In this document: positions 1 through 10,849 of the stretch, piece after piece
How the letters are laid out: every line of letters begins with the position of its first letter
Numbering within the stretch: the stretch's first letter is position 1
DNA from: Corythucha ciliata
Lineage: Eukaryota; Arthropoda; Insecta; Hemiptera; Tingidae
NCBI GenBank assembly: GCA_038030265.1
Contig: CM075942.1
Coordinates: 15,458,029 to 15,522,028, forward strand
Length of the DNA: 64,000 bases
Direction of reading: 5' to 3'
The notes under the pieces: generated by a model
Told to the model about the DNA's origin: nothing
Seen by the model: only the letters and a program-made list of their open reading frames with translations
The model's database searches: none
Made by a program: the position numbers and the translations under genes

Positions 1-436
1 CCCCTAAACACACGTCCCTGTCCTAACGACCTATCCTGTCAAATTCGTCCTGTCTCCTTGCTAGGACGCTCCTCTACGCACGTTCCGACTGAAAGCATCA
101 TTTCCGGGGTTCTTGACGAGAAGTGGGAGGTGGGAGCAAGAGAGAGCACAATACAAGAAGAGAGACCAAAAACGAGCCTCCGAAAAGGGGTCGTGTGGGG
201 GTGTGAGAGGGGTATACTTTGTTAGGAAGAACTGTCCGATTGCTCTACACACGCTCCTATCCTGTTTCCAGCGTGGTGGGGAGTTAGGAGACAGGACGGT
301 CGAGACCTTCCTGCCTTCCTACTTAGGACGTCCTGTCGTTTTTGCTTCCTAACGTGCTACACGCACGTTCCGATCGTCCTTTCCTTACTTTTTTTTCGTA
401 AGGATAGGACGTTAGGACAGGAACGTGTGTAGGGGC
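1..436. mobile_element. MITE-like element with ~40-bp TIRs
   Basis: The first ~40 bases (cccctaaacacacgtccctg...) return as their reverse complement at about 395-436 (cctacacacgttcctgtcct when read on the minus strand). The interior is rich in the words TAGGACG and CCTGTC in both orientations. No transposase is visible, so this looks like a non-autonomous TIR element. The left end may lie before the window. The small open frames inside are not credible genes. Confidence 0.6.
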
Positions 437-1580
437 CTTTAAAGGAAAAAAATCTGTGTCAAAGACATACCTTCGCCATGTGCTCAGGTGGACTAGTCGG
501 GGACGCCTTGAGTGGCATCATCCCGGGAAAGAGTAAGCGGTGAAAAGGGAACATTCGGATGCGATCGATTACAACTTGCGTTAACACAAAATGATAGGGA
601 CGTTTGTGATCATTGTAAACTGAAAAAAAGGCAAATAACGCGGACGCACGAAAATAACTACTAACCGAAAGAAGAAAGAACTACAACTCAACATTGAAAT
701 AGAACAACTGAAACTGAACCGGCCATCTTGGGGGGTTCTCATCGAGCGTCTTTTCGAGCGACAAATAGCGCTTCTAACGGCAGCCAAGTGAATCACAATA
801 AGTGCCAACGATGATTCGAGGATTTCCCAATTTTATGTAACAAAATTGATTGAAAACTTAAATTTGGGGGCAATCATCGATTGCACGCTTACTTCAAATC
901 GTTGATTTCCGCCCGAGAAATCGGGAATTTAATGAACGAACAACGACACACGACTCCAATTGCAGTCACCAAGATTTTGTCTAAATCCCACACAAATTTC
1001 AGGCGAAATTTTGTGACGTGCGTTGACAGTACGGGACCAATTTTTAGAATTCACGACCACGAATTACCTCATAAAAATAGGCTGGAATCCCCCAAATTAG
1101 CCCATAGCCCCAGGATATTAGGATAACGACCTTCGTCCCTGATCCGCACTACCCCGCCAGGCATAATTCATGTCTGGCGTTCTTGCGTATTCCCCCCTTC
1201 ACTATCGATCATCACGAGGAGAAGAGTCAAAGAAGGCATGCTTAACGCTTTTTATTAATAATTATTAACTCTTTTTAATTTTAATTTTCTCTTTTTCTTA
1301 TCTACAGTGTTTAAATTGTAGTTTTTCATACACGTTTTACATTTTTTTCAAAATTTTGTCCATACTATATACAATTAACCCTTCCAAATTAGGGAGCGCT
1401 GTTAAAAAAGTGTTGTTTTGTACTTTTTGTTCAAAAATTTGAGGAAAAAAAAATAACAATATTATTAAACAAGAAGTTATTTCGCTTCTTTTGAAGATCT
1501 TCTCCTTCCTTTCGATTCGACGATTTCCTCTGTAAAAATTAGATCATGAAAATATAGATTGCGCACATTGTTTATTAGGC
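437..1580. other. Intergenic, no gene seen
   Basis: AT-rich sequence downstream of the NCOA6 stop codon. An 81-codon open frame at 881-1126 on the plus strand has no recognisable domain or splice context and is not called. Confidence 0.5.
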
Positions 1581-1761
1581 CCGGCGCACACTAGGAGAAA
1601 AAAGACGCCGACGCGCGCGTCAGCGTCCGACTCGTGCATTAAAAACACATAGAATTCTATGGGGCCTTTCACATTGGACGCGTACGCGAGAGTCGTCTCT
1701 TCCCCGAGAAAAAAGACGCCGACTCGCGCGACGACGTCTTTTTTCTCCTAGTGTGCGCCGG
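1581..1761. mobile_element. MITE, 181 bp, perfect 27-bp TIRs
   Basis: The left end ccggcgcacactaggagaaa (1581 onward, 27 bp) is the exact reverse complement of the right end at 1735-1761. The interior repeats AAAAAAGACGCCGACG-type words in both orientations. A diverged copy in inverted orientation lies at about 20199-20382. No coding capacity; the element sits in the 3' flank of the NCOA6 gene. Confidence 0.8.
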
Positions 1762-1923
1762 TCCTTACTGTAACTTACCGGTTCTTTGCCTCTTTCTGTG
1801 TATAGTACGTTTAACTTCCTGTCTAACAGAACGCCTCCCCACAACTTTTGAATTTCTTTAAGGGAGAAAAATAGGTAGAAAACAAGCTTAAAATAGAGGA
1901 GGGAAAAGGTTGAAAAAGGGAAC

Positions 1924-4900
1924 TTACTTATCGTCGTCTTTCCCCGATTTGATGTCTTCATCCTCGGAGGATTCATTTTTCGAAGGAGTCAACTTTTTAA
2001 TTTTCATGGCATCATCGATCGGTATTGTGGGGGCTTGCGACGTCGGTGTTACGGGCGTAGCACTTTGAATGCTGTTATTGTTGTTTGGATTAATGCCCTG
2101 TATTGCGGCGGCAGCCGCCACCTGTCCAGCTGCTCCACCACCGATTGCTGTTCCTCCTCCGTTATTCCCAGTGACGGAGTCGATCGCGTTGTTGACACCG
2201 ATGCACGCCTTGATCAATTCGGTAGCGTTCTCGGAGCATTTACGCTTCGAACGCGTCGTTATATTGTTCACGGACAAGGAGGAGTTGGAGGAGACTGACG
2301 ATGAGGAGAGAGGGGGTGTCGTCGAATCGTCTAAAATGGCGGGCGAAGATGATGATGAGCTCTCCGAGGGTTTTCTAGGGCGGTGATGTTTGACAAGTTG
2401 CGATGGAGTGGGCGTGCCGGTTGAAGAGTTCATAGTCAAATCTTCCAATCTGAGGCAAAGCAAACGTAAGAATTGATATACACGTTTAGGCAGCGCTGTA
2501 TACTAACCTGAGGCTTTTAGATGATAAAGACTTGGGGCCGTTAAGGTTTTTTAAATCACCACGGTCACTAGATGAGTTAGCCGAAGGGATTTCAATGAGG
2601 AGCTGTTCTAGGAGGGATTTCCCTCCCGTTGACGAAGGTGGCGTAGAAGCGGAATTCGACCTCGATCTCGAGGTTGATCGAGGCATTGGCATCGAAGGCG
2701 GCCGATCGTTCGAGTCCTCACGAAGTGGACTGCCACCGCCACCGCTTCCGTCTTTAATTTTATCGGGATTCGAGTACGTGTACAGAGCGGGCGTCAAACG
2801 CACGGGCATAGGGTCGTCAGGCTCGGTCAAGTCGTTTTCAACTCGGCCACCGGGTTCAACGCCTTCGATGACGTCGCCTTCACGTGGTCCATTTTTCTTG
2901 TTGCCTGCCGTCGAGCCGTCACTACCAGTGCCGGAGCCTTCCTCCTCGCCGCGATTCGGTGATTTTTCAGACAGAGCGTCCATGCTTTCAATGCCCGAAT
3001 CCTCACCCGCCTTGTCGTTGACAGGTTTCACCGCCTCGCAGGGCGTAGTAGTTGGCTGCGCCACGACTGTTGTCGGAGGATTGGGGGGCGGAGGGGCTGA
3101 GTTTGCTGATGTTAAGGGCGTCGGCGGGGATGGCTTCGAGATAAAAGGAGACTCCTTTTTAGGCATTCCCTTAACTGAACCTGAATGAAAAAAAAACTTG
3201 AATAATGTAATAAACACCAGTAAACTCTTAAAAAACTTACACAAATCATTCTCATCGACTTTTTTATCATTAAGCGTTGGTTGAACGATTGATGACATCT
3301 GCTGTTGGCCACCACCCGCGTTTCCCCCACTACTGTTGTTATTCGACGACGGCGGAGGCGCTACAACTCTGGGGCAATCTTTCGTTAAAACTTTTATCAG
3401 CGACTTTACAAACGACCCCGACGAACTAGACGAGTTCATCTGATGACTTGCTCCACTTGAAACGGCCGCCGTTGAATTGGCAACTTTGCGTCGTTTGTCC
3501 TCCAGCTGGGGGCGTAGCGGTGTCGTCAACGACTTGGGGTGAGAGCGTTTCCTTTTTTTCTCGTCCGTCGTCACTTCAGGAACCGAACGGAGAATGCTGG
3601 CCACTTCGGCTTCAGACGGATAGCTCGATACTTGAGGGGGTATGGGAGGTGGTTGAGGCACCGGTGGAACGCTGCTGGTTAATTCACGGATGGACGACGT
3701 ATTGTCACGCTCCAGAGGGGGAGAGTCGACTTTTTTCCGCGTCTTCCCTTCTCGTTTCCTATCACGAAATCTGCAACAATAAATCAAATAATGAACACCA
3801 TATAAAACATTGTATCAAATCTGGGAAAAATTCATGAGAAAATGCCCCTTCACGGAACCAGAATCTCCGGGATTTGTCACTTGTAACCCATTAAACCACC
3901 ATTTTCAAGCAAAACTACTATTTATCCTGACTGAAAAAGCGACTTAAAACATTCCTGTCGTAATTTTTTTGGCAGAATTATCAGTCGCGAAGGTCAATAT
4001 CTCAGAAAATGCCTACTCATCGCAAATACGGCTATATTTTTGCCAGAGAATTTGGAAATCCACCCCCGAGAGCTACACTGTGCGGTCAAAAACTCGCTTC
4101 CTACGCCGTAAGAAACAGGAAATTACGACTGAAAACCTGGGTATTCCTCACTAGATTTTAGAAATGACCAGTGCGTGAGGGAAAAGGTAATTTGACTGGT
4201 ACGCAGCGTACGTTAGAGAGTTCATTTTTGGTCAGAAACTCATGACTACTGCATTGACCAGAAACACTTGACTACTCAGAAAAGTCACAGTCGATTCAGT
4301 CCTTTTGGAGCTGAACAATACAAATCCGGTCACAGACGCTGACATTATGGTCCGAGTAAATTACTGGATCTACGCACAGTCAAATTAATCGTGCAAACCA
4401 GTTGTGCGAATAGGAAATCTTTAAATTTTGCCCCATGAAGTAATGCGTCGACGTACATAAATTACGACATTTCTCGCCATAGACCCCCCCCCCCACCAAG
4501 ACCACCCCAATTAATCGTGCGATTTAACACACAAATAAAGTCTTGAAACTCGAAATTTCGGTCTAAAACAAACTCCATGAGCGTACAGCTTACAATTTAG
4601 CCTGAGACACTAGAAAATGTAGGCGCCAATTTTACCGGCAAGTTATTTTGTGGTTCGCGTATCTATTTCCTGTTCTCGTAGTTAGACATTTTGCCCTTGT
4701 GGTAGGAGAGTATCGTGGCTCGAGCATTTACGTGGTTCGCCCTTTTCGTCGTTTGTACTATTGCGGTTAGTGCTTATTTTTTGTGGTTGGTGCTTTCCAT
4801 GGTAAGAGTTTTTTGTGGCTGGAGCTTCTTGTGATACAAGCTCTTCAGTGGTTCGTGATTTTTGGGACTAGAGTTTTTGTTTTTTGTGGTTAGAGGTGAT

Positions 4901-6659
4901 TCGTGGTTGGATCTTAGTGAGGTTTGAATTTTCTTGTGGTTCGGGCTTTCGCATTTCTGTGGTTACTGTTTTTTGATTCTTTTTTTGTAGTTTTTTTTGT
5001 TTTGTTTTGGTGGTTGGAGCGTACGAGCGCTGTGTGGTTTGAGATATTTTGTGGTTCGTGGCGGCTTTGTGAACGATTTTCGGGTGGACTAGTGCCACCT
5101 AGAGCATCTACTGATGACAACTGAATTAGCCTTTGATAAATAGATAGGTATAGTAAGACGTTGGACGCGTATTCACCCGCGTTGTGCTCAGGCGTATGTG
5201 GTTAATGCAATTAAATGGGTGGGTGGGGGGACTTGACAGGCGATTTTCAATGAGGTGAAAAATTAATGAAGCAATAAATAACGCTAAGGGCTAACCTTGT
5301 AACAACGGCGGCGTTTCGTCCGCGAAGCGAAATATGCAAAGGAGGCACACGTGGCTCAGCTGTAGGAGGAACTGTAGTGGTCGACTGTTGAAGGTTATTC
5401 GATATCGTCGACGACAATGCTGACGACGAGGGTACAGAAGTGGTACTAGCGGTGGTGGTGTTGGAGGTTGTTGTGGAGGGGGAAGAGGCGGCGGCAGCGG
5501 CTGCTGCTGCCGCCGCTGGTGCGTACAGGAACGGTCCCGACGATGATTTTTCCAATTTCAGTCTAAGTTTCAACTTGTCGACGGCCCTTTGTTGAGCCGT
5601 TTCATCCGGTGTTGTGGTAACAGACTGTGGGACGTGAAAATTGGGCTGTTGTCCTGTTGAATGTTGCGCCGTTGAATTGGTGACGACGGGCGGCGGTTTG
5701 TTGTTGTCTTCCTGTATGAGGCGACAGAGTGTGGGTGATGGGGCTTGAGGTTGATTTGACTGAGACTGCGCTGCAGGCAGGGGAGGAAGTGGCGAGGGTG
5801 GGGGTGTGGGTGAACGCATGGGAGGCACTGGATCTTCTTCGTCGCTCGATTCGGAGCTCATTGGTTCTAAGACACCGGTTAAAGGGTTAATAAGATATTG
5901 ACGAGTTTTGCCGGACGATGTGACGTCCGAACTGTTCGTACTGGATGAAGGCACCGAGGGATTTGAAGAAGAGGGCTGGTGCAACATCGGTTGCGGAGGT
6001 GATGGATTCGGTTGTGGAGGAGGTAACGGTAGCTGTTGCTGCGACGGCTGGTGTTGTGGCAGCCGATAATGCAACAAGGACTGCTGCTGGGGCGCGGAGT
6101 GTTGTACCGTCAGCGGGGATGGATCTTCAGGGGCAAGCGATGGCTGCTGCTGCTGTTGCAGCAAATTAACTAGCATAGGCCCAGGGCCTGGATATGGAGG
6201 AGGTGGAGCATGCGGAGGCCTGACAGGCAACATCTGCGACCCCGAAGCCACAACCAATTGCTGCTGAGGCTGTATTTGAATTTGCTGCTGTGGCGGAGGC
6301 AGTGGCTGTAAACCTCGATGCGACGGCCCAGCTTCATTGTCACGTATCACTTGCCCACCACCAGCAACCATTCCTCCCCCGCCTGTCCTGATCACTATCA
6401 ATTCCGAGGACCGCACTTGAACCGAGAGTATCCCAAGACGCGCCAAAATCTGACCCCCATCCTCGGTCGCGAGAAGGCGAAGCCTCTCGGCTGCCTCAGC
6501 CCCCAGACTGAACGTCACACGCACTGAGTTCCACGGCTCAACTTTACGCACTTTGATACCTCCGCGTACCAATTTTCGAAGATCGCTGACGAGTTTTTTC
6601 AGGGTGACCGAAAACTGGGGGTCGGCTATATGACCCTGACAGGTCATGATAGCCTCCAT
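1924..6659 (-). CDS. NCOA6: Nuclear receptor coactivator 6-like protein, 4 coding exons
   Basis: Exons, in transcript order: 6659-5296, 3770-3241, 3180-2508, 2449-1924; together 3093 nt, 1030 aa, all phases consistent. The N-terminus (about residues 1-92) carries the NCOA6 signature KVEPWNSVRVTF, AAERL and LGILSVQV. LVNLL at about 163-167 matches the first nuclear-receptor box of vertebrate NCOA6, and LEQLL near residue 822 is a candidate second LxxLL box. The rest is low complexity (Gln, Pro, Ser, an Ala run near the end of exon 1), and a KRKCSENATELIKACIG block lies near the C-terminus. NCOA6 is the coactivator subunit of the KMT2C/D histone H3K4 methyltransferase complex (family knowledge). 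The start at 6659 was chosen because homology begins there; an upstream acceptor at about 6751 suggests a spliced 5'UTR. Shorter than the ~2060-aa human protein. The intron 3181-3240 is 60 bp, in frame and stop-free. Confidence 0.85.
4630..5060 (+). repeat. Degenerate TGTGGTT-type repeat array in NCOA6 intron
   Basis: The words TTTTTGTGGTT, GTGGTTGGTGC, GTGGCTGGAGC and GTGGTTCGTG recur about every 20-30 bp with strong divergence. The same vocabulary appears at 25790-26180, 27110-27310 and, in both orientations, 31740-32090. It lies in the 1525-bp first intron of the NCOA6 gene. I know no named repeat with this unit. Confidence 0.6.
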
Positions 6660-8111
6660 GACGCCTGGTTTTTGTTAGTCCCGTACCTTGAAGCCACTCG
6701 CTGATGGGTGACCTTGTCAAATTACATTGTCCATTTGGAAGAATTTGTTCCTGAAAAAAAACAGAGTTCTTAGAAGGCAAATCTGAAAATTTTCAGGCAA
6801 TTCAAGACGGAAAAAGATAAAACTAAGATTAGGCCACGGATCAGGGTCGAAAATGACCAGATTGCTGAGTGAGGGACATGTAGATACAAATAAACAATTA
6901 GCTTGCCATTCAAGGTCATCAGACTCTATCAGCTCTGAAATAAAATTGATCATGTCATAGAACTACTCACATAGGCAAATGAAGAGTACTGTATTGAAAA
7001 AGCCGTCCTATACATTTTCCAGCACACAAAAACCCCCAAGGCGAAGCCAAGCGCCCCTCCCCTTCACCACTTCACCTAGATCTGGCAACAGACTCCGCAG
7101 GGCCACCCAGCGACAAAATACGCGTTCGCATTCAACCGAATTCGGTTCACGTTAACACCGTTTCTGGTCCAATTTACGATTAAAACAATTACGAGCCCCT
7201 CCCCCCAGTGATCATACGTGAAAAAGATAACTGATAAGCATACCCTTATCAACCCTCTTTTGAAAATCTCAACCAATACGACTTGATAGGCTATCGAAAT
7301 CGCCATTAATTAAGTACTGGAAGTGAAAATTTGAATGAAACGCTATCCTCACCTTTATGGGCGTTCGATCCACTCCTCGAATAAGGTCCAGAGCGTTACG
7401 ATAAAAACGAACGAAGGCAGAAAAAATTCAGACCAGGCGGTGAAGGGGCTGTTTCTGCTGGCGCAAAATCCCCGCAGATAAGCTCGCACTACATTTAAAC
7501 AGAAACATAACTCCGAATGAGCGATCCGTCTTGAGAAGGCCCCGTCCGGCCAAATCGGGCGATTGACAAGTCACAGCGAGTGGTTTACTTACATTTTTCT
7601 AAGGATAAAATCCGGACGTGGAAGAAAATACAGACGCCATTTCTAATTACACACTCACTTCCCTCTTGGAACAGGCAGCACCTAAAGCACACCTCTCGTC
7701 AAAGAAGAAGAGATGTCAGTACTAAACTGCCCAGCTGAGTCCGCTCTCTGGTGGAGTGTCGTTTTAGGAAATGTCCTTCAAGTCGTGTTGTTTTCAATTA
7801 CTTCAATTTTTGTTCAATTTTTACGATTTCAAGCGTTAAAAGGGCGCAAACGAGCTCCCACTAGGCAATTTGAAGCATCCAAAACCCTAAATACCACAAC
7901 AAGCGTCCAATCGATTCATCAAACGAAGAAAGGTTAGAATCAAACAGGTTATCTTTGCTGAATGTCAACTCCTTTTTATTTTTTATTGTTCAGTTTCTTG
8001 TTAATCAGCAATTATGGCTTAAGAAGTGGACCAATTGTTCAATTTTTTATTTTTTCCAAATTTTATTGAATTTAAAGTTCCGGGGGCTCCTATTCGCTGA
8101 GCGAATTGCAG
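6660..8111. other. Intergenic region between divergent NCOA6 and par-6
   Basis: Holds the probable NCOA6 5'UTR acceptor (T-run plus CAG just above 6750 on the minus strand) and the small upstream open frame 7713-7932 described separately. No other coding signal or repeat was seen. Confidence 0.5.
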
Positions 8112-8149
8112 GAACATGTCCCGTCACTCCAAGAGTCAACAAAGGTTAG
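7713..8149 (+). CDS. Candidate 85-aa membrane ORF in par-6 5' leader
   Basis: ATG at 7713 opens a 73-codon frame with one long hydrophobic stretch (WWSVVLGNVLQVVLF and on) followed by a basic segment (KGRKRAP). A plausible donor AAAG|GTTAGA follows at 7932/7933, and par-6 exon 1 is preceded by the acceptor TTGCAG at 8111. Splicing the two gives an 85-codon frame that ends at 8149, so it would overlap the par-6 start (8116) by 34 nt in another frame. I do not recognise the protein. It may be a translated upstream ORF, a separate small gene, or chance; no homology supports it. Confidence 0.35.
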
Positions 8150-10598
8150 ACAGCGGTCTAGTGGAAATAAAAACCAAGGTAAACAAAGTATTTAGAAAAA
8201 TTACGATTTTAGTCATACTTTTCCCATCAATTAACTGATTACGGTTCCTCTAATTGAAGTTTGACGCCGAGTTTCGAAGATTCTCGCTGTCTCGCAACCC
8301 AAACACACCCATCACATACGATCAGTTCAGCGAACTGTTGGAAAAATTGCACAAATTGAGTCACGTACCATTCCTGATATCGTATACGGATCCAAGGGAT
8401 GGCGATTTATTGCCGATAAACAACGATGACAACCTGTGGCGAGCCCTCCAGAGTGCCCGCCCTCTTCTGCGAGTTATCGTTCAACGGAAGGGCGACAGTT
8501 TGGAAGAATTGAACGGTTATGGAACGTTTAAGCCTAAAAACATCATATCATCAATTTTGGGCGGAGCACCCAACAGGTAAAACGATCCTACCCGACCCCC
8601 ACCCATTATACAACTGTCAATGGGTACAGCAACCTGTTGCTTCAGGTCGAAACCTTTGGCGATATCAAATCCGCACGACTTTCGTCAAGTCTCGTCAATT
8701 ATTGACGTTGACATCGTCCCTGAGACATGTCGTCGAGTTCGTTTAGTCAAACACGGCACCGAGCGACCCTTGGGCTTTTACATAAGGGACGGTACGAGTT
8801 TTCGAGTCACGCCGAGCGGCGTTCAAAAAGTTCCGGGGATTTTCATAAGTCGTCTCGTTCCCGGTGGTTTGGCGGAGTCGACGGGCCTACTGGCCGTGAA
8901 TGATGAAGTCCTCGAGGTGAACGGCATTGAAGTGGCGGGCAAGAGCCTTGACCAGGTAAGATCAAACCAAATAAAATCGAATTAATATTTCAGCACTCTA
9001 CATAGCTCCGTGATGAGTTGCTGCTGGATAGTCAATGATATTGTTCGTCTGATTCGCTGGTCTGGACCAGGACTGGACTGGAGTGCCCATTCCCCTGTAG
9101 AAGGTCCCAAAGCCGCTTTTATCGCTCAAAATCGTATATTCCCTCTGAAAATAACTCTATTCAGGTCATTCTATGCGTTTGTCCGTCTATCGCTTTGTCC
9201 AAGGCGAGCCGGGACAAATGAAGCGTTTCTGGATGTACGTCACCTGTATATGAGGCTCACAAATACCGTGAAACCTAGATAACTCTAACCCCAGGGCAAA
9301 ATGAAAAAAATTCGAGTTATCGAGGTTTGAATTTAGAAGACCTCTTCTTAATCCCGTCTTGTGAACCGATGTTGTCTCCTTTCCCATTCACACGCAGAGT
9401 TTCCGTGATAACTTCGAGTTATAGAGGTGAATTACTGAAAACAAAACTTCGTTACAGTAACCAACTGATCAGAGAAAATGCGTAGGAGGAAATAAGCAAC
9501 ACAGACCCGTATTCATAGTTGCTACCTGAGTTGAAATTCAAATTCTCCTACGTAAAAATCGAATCAGCTTTCGTTAGGAAAAGAATAATCTGTTTCGACG
9601 CCCACTTAAGGGAAATGTCTATGAATAAGGGCCACAGGCTTGTACTAAACAGTAAAAAAAAAATTACAAAAACCGCCACGCCGCGCCTCAGTGGGCGAGC
9701 ACCTTTTATAGTACACTAGCAGTGCATGTGCAGACTTCTGATAGTCCGGCTATATAGCTAAGAAAAACAACAGAAAACCCATCGGGGATGAAATAAGTTC
9801 ATTGTGAGACACTTTGAGCGTTACTGGCAGTCTCCTCATTCACAGTCCTCTTGATAGGCCGGCTCTGAAAACGAGAAAATTGGCTCAAAGTACCAACGCA
9901 GACGCTAAACGCTTATTTTTGGACTTCCCTGAGCCACTGGCGGTCTCTACACAAACGAATCTCTCGATAGGCTGCCGGCAGTGAAGCCGATATACGTCCA
10001 AAGTGCCAAGTGACCAGCTAGTTGACAACTGCGTACGGGAAGGCCGGCAAAAAACTTCTGGGGTCAGTTTTTGGGCCAAATGACATGTTTTTAAAGCCGA
10101 AAATAACATTCTGTTGCTCATTTGTCAGTTTTACGGCCAAGTTCTTCGTTTTGTGTACTGAACTAAATGGTTTCTGAGCGAAATAGTCAGTTTCAGCGGC
10201 AGAATTTTCTGCTGATTTTACGGCCACAAACTCTATTGTTCACTATTTGAAGTCGATCATTTCAAGTTTCGTCGCCAAATAATCAATTTTAGTGTTGAAG
10301 TTTTGCCAGTGGGACGATTTCAGGTACTCAAAAAACCTCAATATTTTGTTCGTTCAGACTGAGTTAACAGTTTCCAGGACGTAGGGCCAGCTGACGGCAT
10401 TCCTTAAACCCAATATGACCGTTCCGGCAGTGGCGGCGGAAGTATTTTGGTTCAAGGGAGGCGAAAATTAAGGCTCTCCCCCCTACACTTCACTACCATC
10501 CCATATTTAGTTTTCATCGATAGAAAGGTGAAGTGTAGTGTAGTTCTCAATTTTAAGTTCTTAAGTAATGTTAAGAATGTGGTATACAACGGCCTGAT

Positions 10599-10651
<53 letters not shown>

Positions 10652-10804
10652 GCATTTATTTAATGTACAACTTATAAACGTTTCTGCAAACATATTTACA
10701 CACAAATGCTACGGTTCCCTTTTAAGTACGCTTGTGATGGGAACCGGAATCTCTGTTCAATGCTCGTCTTATTATATTTTGACATCAGACTAGTGGTCCT
10801 CCAT

Positions 10805-10849
<45 letters not shown>

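Noticed and set aside
881..1126. 81-codon plus-strand frame after NCOA6
   Set aside because: No domain, no splice context, ordinary AT-rich sequence.
2532..3188. 218-codon plus-strand frame
   Set aside because: Antisense shadow of NCOA6 exon 3, which has splice sites and homology on the minus strand.
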